64,000 bases of DNA, taken from assembly GCA_025994075.1 (NCBI GenBank), contig JAMQGV010000048.1, forward strand, positions 126,001 to 190,000, written 5' to 3'. This DNA is from Vicinamibacteria bacterium. Lineage in GTDB: Bacteria > Acidobacteriota > Vicinamibacteria > Fen-336. The position numbers and the translations under genes were made by a program. This document shows positions 9,660 through 16,944 of the stretch, in pieces; within the stretch, counting starts at the first letter, position 1, and every line of letters begins with the position of its first letter. A model generated the notes under the pieces. The model searched no databases and was not told where the DNA came from. It worked only from the letters and a program-made list of their open reading frames with translations.

Positions 9660-9682
9660 TGCTCCCCCCGCGCTCCCCCTTA
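9660..9682 (+). repeat. Left copy of a 23-bp repeat near the element end
   Basis: A GCTCCCCC-rich 23-mer that matches 18221-18243 at 20 of 23 positions in the same orientation. One copy lies inside each end of the island, as expected for arm-type integrase sites. The role is inferred from position. Confidence 0.5.
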
Positions 9683-9715
9683 GCGCGCCAAGAGTGAAGA
9701 GGTAGGAGGTACACG

Positions 9716-11152
9716 GTGCCCGAGCTGCTCGACGACAAGCTGATCAAGAAGCTCGAGCCGGGGCCGGAGCGGTACGAGGTGACGGACGCCGACGAGCCGG
9801 GCCTTCGGCTGCGGGTCTACCCCAACGGGACGCGCGCGTGGTCCTACTGGTATCGCACGAAGGCCGGCGCCGCTCGCCGCGTGAAGCTCGGCATCTACCC
9901 CGCTTTGACTCTCGCGAAGGCGAGGAAGAAGGCCCGCAGCTACTCCGTGCAGGTCGACGACGGGGCCGACCCGTCCGCGGAGACGAAGGCATCCCGCCAG
10001 GCGTTCAAGGCACGCAAGACCGCGACGACCTTTGCCGACCTGTGCCGCGCCTACGTCGACGAGGAGTTGCCGCAGATGCGGCCGGCGACTCGGCGCGGCT
10101 GGCAGCGCTTCGTCGACGTCGAGATCATTCCGGCGCTCGGCAAGCTCCTACCGGCCGAGGTGACCTCGGAACACGTCGCGGACCTCAAGGACAAGATCGC
10201 CCGCGGCGTGTCGGGGCCGCCCGCGGCGGACGGCTCCCCCACCTGGAAACGCGTACCGGCGCCGACCTCCGCGCGCCGCTGCTACGAGGTCCTGCGCCGC
10301 ATCCTCGAGTGGGCTTCGGCCGTTGACCCGGATGTGCACGCGGCCCGGAGGCGCCACGGTATCGAGCGGCTCGCCCTGAACCCCGCGGCGAGCGCGAAGG
10401 GCTACCGCTCACGGCGAAAGGCGCGGGGCCGCTCGAGGGCCGAGGCCGCGCGCAAGGCGTACACCGACGACCAGCTCAAGGCCGTGTTCGTCGCGGCCGG
10501 CGCCGCCGTCGAGGCCGCTGCGCAGAAGGCCGCGGAACGGAACGCCGAGCTGGCCGCCCGGCGCGGCCGGAAGCTTGGGCCCGACTACCGCGAAGTCGCC
10601 GCGCGCCAATACGCGAACCTCTTCGCCCTGATCGCGCACACCGGCGTGCGAGCGCACGACGCGCAGGCCGCCCGATGGGAGGACGTCGACACGGCCCGGA
10701 AGCTCTGGACCATCCACACGCACAAGGTGTCCGACCTGACCGGCGCCGCTCACCTGGTGCCGCTCTCGTCGGGCGCGCTCGCGGTGCTCGAGGAAATCCA
10801 GCGCGCGAACGAAGCCGCGGAGCGGGCCGGCTCGCCCTGGGTGTTCCCTGCCGATACGACCCGCTGCGATACCTGCGAGCGCGCCGGCCACGCGGACAAG
10901 GACTCCGCGCACGCCGCGAAGATCAAGGCCGCTGCCGGCATCGACGGGCGCGGGCTGCTCCATCGGCTGCGCGACACGATCAAGACCCGCATGTCAGAAC
11001 ACGGCATCGACGGCCGCGTGAGCGAGGCTGTGCTGGGCCACGTTCCGCCCGGCATCGTGGGCGTGTACGACCACGCCGAGCTCTTGCCGCAGCGGCGGGC
11101 CGCGCTCGAGTGGTGGTCTGGCGAGCTGGCGCGCATCAGGGCCGCGCGATGA
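9716..11152 (+). CDS. int: Tyrosine site-specific integrase
   Basis: 478 residues from a GTG start behind the Shine-Dalgarno AGGAGGT. Residues 1-85 resemble the DUF4102 arm-binding domain of P4/prophage-type integrases (GLRLRVYPNGTRAWSYWYRT). A SAM-like core-binding domain follows at about 100-200. The catalytic domain shows Arg312 (TGVRAHDA), His416-x-x-Arg419 (HRLRD), His442 (LGH) and the nucleophile Tyr451 (VYDH). It is adjacent to the left att repeat and should catalyse integration into tRNA-Pro(CGG). The domain carries inserted alanine-rich segments, so it is longer than P4 integrase. Its stop overlaps the next gene (ATGA). Confidence 0.95.
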   Translation: MPELLDDKLIKKLEPGPERYEVTDADEPGLRLRVYPNGTRAWSYWYRTKAGAARRVKLGIYPALTLAKARKKARSYSVQVDDGADPSAETKASRQAFKARKTATTFADLCRAYVDEELPQMRPATRRGWQRFVDVEIIPALGKLLPAEVTSEHVADLKDKIARGVSGPPAADGSPTWKRVPAPTSARRCYEVLRRILEWASAVDPDVHAARRRHGIERLALNPAASAKGYRSRRKARGRSRAEAARKAYTDDQLKAVFVAAGAAVEAAAQKAAERNAELAARRGRKLGPDYREVAARQYANLFALIAHTGVRAHDAQAARWEDVDTARKLWTIHTHKVSDLTGAAHLVPLSSGALAVLEEIQRANEAAERAGSPWVFPADTTRCDTCERAGHADKDSAHAAKIKAAAGIDGRGLLHRLRDTIKTRMSEHGIDGRVSEAVLGHVPPGIVGVYDHAELLPQRRAALEWWSGELARIRAAR

Positions 11153-11748
11153 CGCCGCGGTGGTGGGAGCCGTGGAAGTACGACTCGCTCGAGGAGCAGT
11201 TCGAGGCTTGCAACTCGATTCAGGCGCGCCAGTGGTACCACGCCCGCATGGCGCACGACCTCGGCCAGGCGAACGCGCCTCTGCTCGTTGCGCTCGCCGA
11301 GCGCGGCATCCTCTGGAGTGAGCTGTGGGACCTCTCGCGGCCGTTCCTGTTCTGGCCCCTGTCGCTCCGCGAAGCGCTCGGCCAGAAGCTCTCCGGGCTC
11401 GAGGCGACGATCGAAGCTCGCACGCGCTGGAAGCAGGATGCGACCCGCGACGCCGAGGAGGCCTCGCGCACGCGCCGCGACCTTGAAGCGCTTCCGCGCT
11501 CGGCCTACGTGGGCCAGCCGGAGCGCCTCACCGACCACGCGGCCGCGCTGCTCGCCGTGGTCGCGCCGAAGTGTATGCCCGAGCGGCAGCGCGGCCGGCG
11601 ATGGCCCATCGGCGACGGTGGCCAGCGCTACAACGCCGAGGCGCTGCGGATCGTGGCCGCGGTCCTGGCCAACTGGTACGACCCCGCACCGACGCCGCAG
11701 TCCATCAAAGCGAGGCTGCAGGCGCGCGCTCGCCGGCCGCGTCAATGA
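11149..11748 (+). CDS. Hypothetical protein of the island, coupled to integrase
   Basis: 199 residues. The ATG overlaps the integrase stop (ATGA), so the start is well supported. The protein is rich in Trp, Arg and Ala, starts MTPRWWEPWKYDSLEEQFEA and has no signal peptide or membrane segment; a mid-region of about residues 80-130 looks like an amphipathic helix. I do not recognise a family. Translational coupling to integrase suggests a role in recombination control or in early element functions. Confidence 0.75.
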   Translation: MTPRWWEPWKYDSLEEQFEACNSIQARQWYHARMAHDLGQANAPLLVALAERGILWSELWDLSRPFLFWPLSLREALGQKLSGLEATIEARTRWKQDATRDAEEASRTRRDLEALPRSAYVGQPERLTDHAAALLAVVAPKCMPERQRGRRWPIGDGGQRYNAEALRIVAAVLANWYDPAPTPQSIKARLQARARRPRQ

Positions 11749-11864
11749 GTATCTCGGCGGCCCACAGAACCCCCTCAAGATACACATCGCCAGTCGTCGC
11801 GTAGTCGTCGATTCTCCGGTCAGCACGCCGCGTCATGCGGCGCCACGACCCGGAGGACGACGCG

Positions 11865-12107
11865 ATGGACGAGAGACTCATCAGGCGCAAGGAGGCGGCC
11901 GAGATGCTCGGCTGCTCCGTGTCGACGCTCGAGCGTCTGGCCGCGCGGGGCGAGGTGCCGGCGCCGCGGCGCCTGTCGCGCGGTCGCTGCGGCTGGCTGG
12001 CATCGGAACTGGCGGCCCACCTGCGCGCGCTCCCTGTCGGCCTGCTCTCCGAGCGGACGGCCGCGGCTCGGGCCAGCCGTCGCGCCGACACCGAGGCCCG
12101 GGGGTGA
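11865..12107 (+). CDS. AlpA-like helix-turn-helix regulator/excisionase
   Basis: 80 residues from the ATG at 11865, chosen because CGGAGGACG lies 8-15 bases upstream; a longer open frame begins at 11835. The N-terminal segment IRRKEAAEMLGCSVSTLERLAARGEVPAPRRL is the winged helix-turn-helix of the AlpA/MerR-like (HTH_17) family, followed by WLASELAAHLRA. AlpA-type proteins of P4-like satellites act as activators of the integrase or as excisionases. The C-terminus is alanine/arginine-rich. A GTATCT/AGATAC inverted repeat at 11749-11783 lies in its upstream region. Confidence 0.85.
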   Translation: MDERLIRRKEAAEMLGCSVSTLERLAARGEVPAPRRLSRGRCGWLASELAAHLRALPVGLLSERTAAARASRRADTEARG

Positions 12108-12147
12108 CACCCGAGGAGGCCGCGCACGTCGCGGCCGGAGCGCGCCG

Positions 12148-12513
12148 GTGAGCTACCTCCCGTTGGACCGCGACCTGCTCACGTCGTCGACGTGGGCGAC
12201 CGGGACCCCGGCGCAGATCAAGGTCTGGATCTACCTGCTACTGCAGGCCGACCCGCGGTCCGGGATCGTGGAGGACGCCGCGCCAGCGATCGCGCTTCGT
12301 TGCGGCTTGTCGCTGGCGGAGGTCGAGGGCGCGCTCGATTGGCTCGCCGCGCCGGACCCGCACTCGCGCACCAAGGACCACGATGGGCGCCGGATCGCAA
12401 TGGGACCGGACGGCATCCTGATCCTGAACTACCTCGCCCGCGCCAAGAAGGACCACAGCACCGAGCGCGTGCGCCGGTTCCGGGCTCGCCGGGCCGACGG
12501 GCCGAAACGATGA
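12148..12513 (+). CDS. Phage replication-associated winged-helix protein
   Basis: 121 residues from a GTG start. The layout resembles phage replisome-organiser N-domains: an N-terminal LTSSTWATGTPAQIKVWIYL segment, a central helix-turn-helix (IALRCGLSLAEVEGALDWLA), then DPHSRTKDHDGRRI and ILNYLARAKKDHSTERVRRF. In phages such domains precede or accompany replication initiators. The protein is short and has no helicase or primase part, so it may recruit host or helper replication proteins. The assignment is from pattern memory and is moderate. The ATGAAACG cluster lies at its 3' end. Confidence 0.65.
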   Translation: MSYLPLDRDLLTSSTWATGTPAQIKVWIYLLLQADPRSGIVEDAAPAIALRCGLSLAEVEGALDWLAAPDPHSRTKDHDGRRIAMGPDGILILNYLARAKKDHSTERVRRFRARRADGPKR

Positions 12514-12541
12514 AACGCCGTTTCATGCGTTTCATGAAACG
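12510..12541. promoter_or_regulatory. Four-copy ATGAAACG palindromic cluster
   Basis: The octamer ATGAAACG occurs at 12510-12517 and 12534-12541, and its complement CGTTTCAT at 12519-12526 and 12528-12535, within 32 bp. The first pair forms a perfect TGAAACG-C-CGTTTCA palindrome and the last pair overlaps as GTTTCATGAAAC. Such dense symmetrical sites are typical of operators or replication iterons. The AT content is unusual for this genome. Confidence 0.6.
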
Positions 12542-12704
12542 GCCGGAACGACGAACAAGAACAAGAACACGGACACACGGAACGAAATGCGAGAACAGCG
12601 ACGAGAGCAGGAACGATAGATGCGCGGAGCGTGCGCTCCGCAACCCTGACGACGAGCACCGAGCCCGAGCGCTCGCCCCGCACACACCGAGGCTGATCCC
12701 ATGA
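12510..12704 (+). CDS. Small Arg/Thr-rich ORF with overlaps at both ends
   Basis: 64 codons. The ATG overlaps the stop of the preceding gene (ATGA) and its own stop overlaps the next ATG (ATGA), the same coupling used by genuine genes in this island. The predicted protein starts MKRRFMRFMKRPERR, then has RTRTRTRT, and is very basic. It coincides with the ATGAAACG cluster, so the frame may be a by-product of a regulatory repeat. A nucleic-acid-binding peptide is possible; no family is recognised. Confidence 0.4.
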   Translation: MKRRFMRFMKRPERRTRTRTRTHGTKCENSDESRNDRCAERALRNPDDEHRARALAPHTPRLIP

Positions 12705-13372
12705 CCCACGCAGAGACCGAGACGCTCGAGCGCGCCGACGGTAGTTCCTGTGCAAATCGACAGGCAGTAACACTCGAGCGCGACCCCAAGCTCTGGTGGT
12801 TGCTGCTGGCCAGGGGGCGCGACCTGGACCTGCGGGTCCGCGCGCGTACCGGCACCGGGAACTGGCGGTTCACCTGTCCTGTTGATTCCGCGCACGAGGT
12901 GACGCTCGTCAACGGCGTGCTGCCGCTGCCGCATCGCCCGCAAGGGCTCGCCCTCACCTGCCACGGGCCGGCCGGCCACGACTCGCCCGGTCACTCGCTC
13001 TCGACGCACCAGCGCGCCCGCGCTGGCCAGGCGATCGACATGCACCCGGACCTCGGCGAGATCCCCTATCCGTGCCGGTTCTGCGGCTGCGCGGAGAGCA
13101 TGGTGCTCGCCGCGCTCGGCGCTCGGCCGCGGGACAAGTACCGCCAGGACGAACGCCAGCGCGACGGCCGGTGCTCGAGGTGCGGGGCGAGTGGCTACCG
13201 CGTCGGAGGACGAGGCGGCGTGCTGTGTCTCGTCCACCTGGCCGACCGCGAGGCGCTGCGCGCCGTGGTGTTCGGCGACCCCCGGGGGGTGTCCGATCTC
13301 GGGAGAGGGGGGCTGGACCACCGAGGTGGGGCCTGGGCGTTCTCCCGCCGGAAATTGGCGCGCGCCTGGTGA
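12701..13372 (+). CDS. Zinc-finger-like hypothetical protein
   Basis: 223 residues. The ATG overlaps the preceding stop (ATGA). The central and C-terminal parts contain clustered cysteines and histidines (LTCHGPAGH, PCRFCGC, RCSRCGASGYRV, VLCLVH), suggesting one or two zinc ribbons. The middle CRFCGC and CSRCG pairs are the best candidates for a metal site. No catalytic motif is visible. Location between the replication-like gene and the TerS-like gene suggests DNA- or RNA-binding, but this is inference. Confidence 0.7.
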   Translation: MTHAETETLERADGSSCANRQAVTLERDPKLWWLLLARGRDLDLRVRARTGTGNWRFTCPVDSAHEVTLVNGVLPLPHRPQGLALTCHGPAGHDSPGHSLSTHQRARAGQAIDMHPDLGEIPYPCRFCGCAESMVLAALGARPRDKYRQDERQRDGRCSRCGASGYRVGGRGGVLCLVHLADREALRAVVFGDPRGVSDLGRGGLDHRGGAWAFSRRKLARAW

Positions 13373-13379
13373 CCTCCTG

Positions 13380-13733
13380 ATGCGCGGCCGGCCACCGAAG
13401 GACCCGGCCCTGCGGCGCGGCCACGGCGCGGCCAGGACGGCCCCAGCGCTCGAGCTGTCCGGGGCCACGCTGGTGGGCGATCGTCGCCCTGAGCTGCCGC
13501 GGCGCGCCCGGGCGTGGCACCCGCAGACGCTCGCGTGGTGGGACGACCTCTGGTCATCGCCGATGGCGCAGCGCTTCCTGGAAGTCGACGTCCATGCGCT
13601 CTACATCGTCGCCGAGCTGATGGACCTGTTCTGGATCGGGCCGAGCCCGCGCCTGTCGGCCGAGCTGCGCCGCTGGTACGTGCAGTTCGGGCTCGAGGTG
13701 TTCTCGCGGCGCCGGCTGGGGGGTGGGGCGTGA
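13380..13733 (+). CDS. Phage terminase small-subunit-like protein
   Basis: 117 residues from the ATG at 13380. The N-terminus MRGRPPKDPALRRGHG is the basic AT-hook-like start common to small terminase proteins. The central LAWWDDLWSSPMAQRFLEVDVHALYIVAELMD and the end FGLEVFSRRRLGG match the pattern of P27/actinophage-type TerS proteins. TerS recognises the pac/cos site and hands DNA to the large ATPase. No large subunit is present in the island, so packaging would need a helper's motor. Encoding only the small subunit is how many satellites redirect packaging. Confidence 0.72.
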   Translation: MRGRPPKDPALRRGHGAARTAPALELSGATLVGDRRPELPRRARAWHPQTLAWWDDLWSSPMAQRFLEVDVHALYIVAELMDLFWIGPSPRLSAELRRWYVQFGLEVFSRRRLGGGA

Positions 13734-13808
13734 CCATTGGGCGGCGCGAATCGCCATTACTGCAAGTACCCCATTGACCGATTAGCTACTGAGGCGGAGA
13801 GTGTGTCC

Positions 13809-14003
13809 ATGACGGAGCGAGACGCGGTGTCGACTACGATCCTGATCCCCCGGCGGGTCTGGCAGCTCCTGCGGGGCCTGGCCGAGCAGCGGGCGCTCGC
13901 ACGTGGTGGCCGAGCCTCGGCGTCGCGGGTCCTGGTCGAGCTGGTCGAGGCCGAAGCCGCGCGCCGCGAGGCCGCGAGCGCTGAGGCGCCCCCCCGTGAC
14001 TGA
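13809..14003 (+). CDS. Ribbon-helix-helix-like regulator
   Basis: 64 residues from the ATG at 13809; the open frame extends back to 13737 but the upstream part is not protein-like. The segment VSTTILIPRRVWQLLRGLAEQRA followed by SASRVLVELVEAEAARREA fits an Arc/CopG ribbon-helix-helix fold: a short beta-strand, then two helices. Such proteins repress promoters in phages and plasmids. The 75-base upstream gap is locally richer in A and T, so it may hold its own promoter. The gene overlaps the next GTG by 8 bases. Confidence 0.65.
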   Translation: MTERDAVSTTILIPRRVWQLLRGLAEQRALARGGRASASRVLVELVEAEAARREAASAEAPPRD

Positions 14004-14469
14004 CCGCGCCCTGGCCGCGACCGAGGTGCGGGCCCGCCTGCTGGCCGCACTCGACCCGCTCGCCCGCGGCGTCTGCCGGTCGCGCGGTGTGGCGCTCGAG
14101 GACGTGCGGCTGCTGGTCCGCGCGCACCCGCGGGCCGGCGAGCGGCCGGGCTCTGGCGCTCGCGTGGTGGTGCTCGTGGACGAGGGCCCGGGGCGGCCCT
14201 ACGCCGAAGTCGTGACGGAGGGGCTCGTGCGCGACCTGCCCGACGCTCCGGCCGCCGAAGCCGCCATCCGCGATGCGCTCGCGCTCGCCCTGGCTGCGCT
14301 GGGGCCGGAGGCGGCGGAGGACGCTGCGGTGGCGTGCGAGCGCGGAGCGACGCTCGGGCTCGTCGTGCGGCCCGCGGCCGGCGAGGTGGTGGCCGTGCTG
14401 GTGCCGGCGGCTGGCACGTCGCGCCCGCTGGTGCTGGGTGTGCTGCGAGACGCGGCGAGGGCCGCGTAA
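13996..14469 (+). CDS. Hypothetical protein upstream of capsid
   Basis: 157 residues from the GTG at 13996, which overlaps the end of the preceding gene by 8 bases. The sequence is Ala/Val-rich and strongly acidic in places (GARVVVLVDEGPGRPYAEVVTE), with a predicted alternation of beta-strands and helices and no membrane segment. I do not recognise a family. Its position directly before the capsid gene is where a head-assembly or scaffold accessory is often found, but no motif supports a specific role. Confidence 0.7.
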   Translation: MTDRALAATEVRARLLAALDPLARGVCRSRGVALEDVRLLVRAHPRAGERPGSGARVVVLVDEGPGRPYAEVVTEGLVRDLPDAPAAEAAIRDALALALAALGPEAAEDAAVACERGATLGLVVRPAAGEVVAVLVPAAGTSRPLVLGVLRDAARAA

Positions 14470-14704
14470 GGCATGGACCCGCGCGCGATAACCGGAGGCG
14501 CCATCCTGGCTCCCGTCGTCTCCGGCCCGGCCGCGCGAAATGGGTCGACCTGCGGGCCGGGGGTGCTGGGGCGGCACTCCCCGGCTCGCGGGGTGACGTG
14601 CCGTACCCGCGCGCGCCGAGTCGTGCGCGCGGCTCGTCGGTCGGCGGGGCGCATGCCTCGCCCGTCGGCGCTCACGTAGGCAACCGACGCGATCGAGGAG
14701 AAAA
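14470..14704 (+). other. Capsid upstream region with doubtful small ORF
   Basis: 235 bases between the hypothetical gene and the capsid gene. It holds an open frame of 68 codons (14473-14679) starting ATG, but the translation is Arg/Gly-rich and degenerate and I could not support it as protein. The end carries GAGGAG (14694-14699) six bases before the capsid ATG, a strong ribosome-binding site. The rest is GC-rich with short hairpins and may be an untranslated leader. Confidence 0.4.
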
Positions 14705-16192
14705 ATGGACCGAATCAACGAATTCAAGCAGGCGGCGATCGAGGCGCGCGAGTCTGTGCGCGAGGCGGAGCGCGCGCACGCCGCGGCGTGCGACAAGCAC
14801 GAGGACATCCGCTCGCGCTACTCGCTCGCGCTCCAGCGGCAGGCGCGCGGCGCCGCCGTCGACACCGACGAGACCGGCCGGCTCCAGTCCGACATCGACG
14901 CGGCCTCAGTCGCCGTGCAGTCGGCGCGGCGCGCGGTCGAGCGCGCCAAGGAGACGCTCGCCGCGGCCGAGCGCGACCGCGACGCGGAGCAGGCCCGGCT
15001 CGACGCCGAGGACGCCGAGCTGCTGCGCAACCCGTCGGGCCGCGTCCCGGGCACCCGAAGCTCGTCGTCCGTGTCCGTCGGCGCCGCCGGCGTCGGGTCG
15101 GCGCTCGCGGCGCTGCCGATGCCCGCTCGCGCGCGGGCCGCGATCTCCAAGCTCTACGGTGGCGCGACCGCGAGCCCCGAGGCGCGCGAGGAGTCGTGGC
15201 GCGGCGTCGTCGCTGCGGCGCTCGGCGGCTCGCCGATGCACCCCGCGGTCATGGCCGCGACCGCGACCGAGGGGAGCAACCCGCTCGGCGGGTTCAGCGT
15301 CGTGCCCGAGGTGGCGTCCGAGATCTTCATGCGCGCGGCCGAAGAGTCCGTGTTCGTGCGAATCGGCGCGAGCGTCGTGCCGATGATCTCCGACGAGCGC
15401 GTCGTGCCGGCGCTCGACGACGACGACGAGACCGACGACGCCGAGGCGACGCTGCAGGCCGAGTGGAAGCCCGAGGCGAGCGAGGCCGACGCGCAGTTGG
15501 TCAAGCTGCGCCAGGCGCGGCTCAAGGCCGCGAAGCTGCTGGTCCTGGCGGCGGCGTCGAACGAGCTGGGCGAGGACGCGCCGCACTACATCATGGCGCT
15601 CGAGGCCGCGATCTCGCGCGCCATCGGCCGCAAGTTCGACAAGGCCGTTCTGTCGGGCACCGGCGTCGGCATGCCCGCGGGCATCCTGCACTCCGCGGCG
15701 ACCATCACGGTCAGCAAGGAGGGTGGCCAGGGCGCGAGCACCTTCAAGTGGGAAAACGCGGTCGGCATGTGGGCGAAGCTCGCGCCTGGCTCGCATGAGC
15801 GCGCGTGGTGGCTGATGCATCCGACGGTGCTCCCGCAGGCGCTCTCGATGTCGCTCGCCATCGGCAACGCGGGGACGCAGCCGCGCGGCGTCTTCGAGGC
15901 CGGCGGCCCGACGGGCTACCAGCTCCTCGGCCGGCCGGTGCTCATCACCTCGCGCCTGAAGCCGCTCGGGACGAAGGGCGACGTGATCCTGCTCGACCCG
16001 TCGCAGGTCGTGATCGGCATCCGCCGCGGTCTCTCGATCGAGCGCAGCCCGCACGTGTTCTTCAGCTCCGATCGTCTCGCTATCCGCGGCCGGTTCCGCG
16101 GCGACGCGGCGACGTTCTGGGACGCGCCGCGGACCCTGGCCGACAGCGGCGGCACCGTGTCGCCCTTCGTCGTGCTCGAGGCGCGCGCGTAA
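14705..16192 (+). CDS. HK97-fold phage major capsid protein
   Basis: 495 residues with a strong Shine-Dalgarno. Residues 5-105 are a charged coiled coil (scaffold/delta-like domain), about 110-125 a Ser-rich linker, and about 190-490 the HK97-type shell domain, recognisable from NPLGGFSVVPEVASEIF, ISRAIGRKFDKAVLSGTG and the C-terminal IGIRRGLSIERSP. The delta domain normally directs assembly and is cut off by a prohead protease. No protease or portal gene is found in the island, so either helper proteins act on it or the N-domain is retained. It is the largest gene of the element and the clearest phage structural gene. Confidence 0.93.
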   Translation: MDRINEFKQAAIEARESVREAERAHAAACDKHEDIRSRYSLALQRQARGAAVDTDETGRLQSDIDAASVAVQSARRAVERAKETLAAAERDRDAEQARLDAEDAELLRNPSGRVPGTRSSSSVSVGAAGVGSALAALPMPARARAAISKLYGGATASPEAREESWRGVVAAALGGSPMHPAVMAATATEGSNPLGGFSVVPEVASEIFMRAAEESVFVRIGASVVPMISDERVVPALDDDDETDDAEATLQAEWKPEASEADAQLVKLRQARLKAAKLLVLAAASNELGEDAPHYIMALEAAISRAIGRKFDKAVLSGTGVGMPAGILHSAATITVSKEGGQGASTFKWENAVGMWAKLAPGSHERAWWLMHPTVLPQALSMSLAIGNAGTQPRGVFEAGGPTGYQLLGRPVLITSRLKPLGTKGDVILLDPSQVVIGIRRGLSIERSPHVFFSSDRLAIRGRFRGDAATFWDAPRTLADSGGTVSPFVVLEARA

Positions 16193-16206
16193 TTCGGCCC
16201 CGCGGC

Positions 16207-16398
16207 GTGGCGCTGGCGCCCCCCCGGCGCCTCGCCGCTCCCCTTCCGGCCGGCGACGTCGAGGCCTCGGCGTCGCGGCTGCTCGAGAAGGTGTCGCAGC
16301 TCGACGACGCGGCCGAGCTGCGGGCCGCGCTCGTCGAAGTGGGCGCTCGCGTGCTCGTGCATCCGCTGGCCGCGATGCTCGACGGCGTCGCCGAGTAG
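16207..16398 (+). CDS. Small protein following the capsid gene
   Basis: 63 codons from a GTG 14 bases after the capsid stop. The product is amphipathic (ASASRLLEKVSQLDDAAELRAALVEVGARV) and helical. Small genes at this place can encode decoration or head-completion proteins, but I recognise no family. Start choice is uncertain because no clear ribosome-binding site is visible. Confidence 0.5.
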   Translation: MALAPPRRLAAPLPAGDVEASASRLLEKVSQLDDAAELRAALVEVGARVLVHPLAAMLDGVAE

Positions 16399-16429
16399 TC
16401 GCCCTACCGTGGCACCCGAGGATGCGAGA

Positions 16430-16627
16430 ATGCCGGCCGTGACGATCAAGCGGGTACGCGTGACGGCCTGGGCCTGCGAATGCGCCCGCTGCGGCCACGC
16501 GTGGAAGTCGCTCGAGGCCGAGGCCCCGACCCGCTGCCCGCGCTGCAAGACCCGGGGCTTCTCCGCGGCGCCGCGCTGGCGGCGGCCCGATCGCACCTCC
16601 CGCGCCCTCGCCAAGAAGAACAAGTAG
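16430..16627 (+). CDS. Small zinc-ribbon protein
   Basis: 65 residues from ATG 16430, chosen because GAGGA lies eight bases upstream; a GTG at 16409 is possible. Two CxxC pairs (CARCGHAWKS and RCPRCKTRGF) form a zinc ribbon, and the C-terminus is basic (RPDRTSRALAKKNK). Many phages and satellites encode such proteins as transcription regulators or nucleic-acid-binding factors; the precise role here is not known. Confidence 0.7.
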   Translation: MPAVTIKRVRVTAWACECARCGHAWKSLEAEAPTRCPRCKTRGFSAAPRWRRPDRTSRALAKKNK

Positions 16628-16635
16628 CCTCCCGC

Positions 16636-16700
16636 GTGGCTTGACGCGGCATCCCTGCGGGTGTAGCGTCCGACCTCAGTAAGCCACCGTAGTGGCTTGA
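16636..16700 (+). promoter_or_regulatory. Promoter with GTGGCTTGA operator repeats
   Basis: The -35 TTGACG (16641-16646) and -10 TAGCGT (16664-16669) are separated by exactly 17 bp. The nonamer GTGGCTTGA occurs at 16636-16644, overlapping the -35 box, and at 16692-16700. The inverted copy AAGCCAC at 16681-16687 forms a perfect hairpin with GTGGCTT. The layout suggests a repressible promoter for the four-gene module that follows. Confidence 0.65.
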
Positions 16701-16710
16701 GGGAGGGACC

Positions 16711-16944
16711 ATGAAGAAGAGCAGGAGCGACGGGCGGATCATGCTGCCGGTCACGCGGGGCGAACTGCTGGCGTTCGCGGCCCGGTGTCGCGAGCTGGCC
16801 GCAGAGCTAGGCGCCGCGATCAAGGCCTCGAAGGCCAGCGCCCGCACGGAGGCCAGGACGCGGGCGAAGGCGCAGCGCGAAGTCGCGGCGATCAAGGCGA
16901 GCGTCACGCGCGCGCGCAAGGTCGCGAAGGGACTGCCGCGGTGA
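16711..16944 (+). CDS. Small basic coiled-coil protein, first gene of late module
   Basis: 77 residues with the ribosome-binding site GAGGGAGGGACC before the ATG. After MKKSRSDGRIMLPVTRGELLAF the protein is a long basic alpha-helix (ELGAAIKASKASARTEARTR...), predicted coiled coil. It is the first of four genes joined by GTGA/ATGA overlaps and driven by the promoter at 16641-16669. No family recognised; a DNA- or capsid-associated role is only suggested by charge. Confidence 0.65.
   Translation: MKKSRSDGRIMLPVTRGELLAFAARCRELAAELGAAIKASKASARTEARTRAKAQREVAAIKASVTRARKVAKGLPR

Noticed and set aside
12104-12151. 15-codon GTG frame before the replication-like gene
   Set aside because: Too short, and its GTGA overlap with the preceding stop may be chance; no leader-peptide features.
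14473-14679. 68-codon frame before the capsid gene
   Set aside because: No fold, no coupling at its 3' end and a degenerate Arg-rich tail; kept only as a note on the leader region.
14906-16498. 530-codon minus-strand frame antisense to the capsid gene
   Set aside because: Low-complexity Arg/Ala/Gly translation; the plus strand encodes a recognisable capsid protein with a strong ribosome-binding site.
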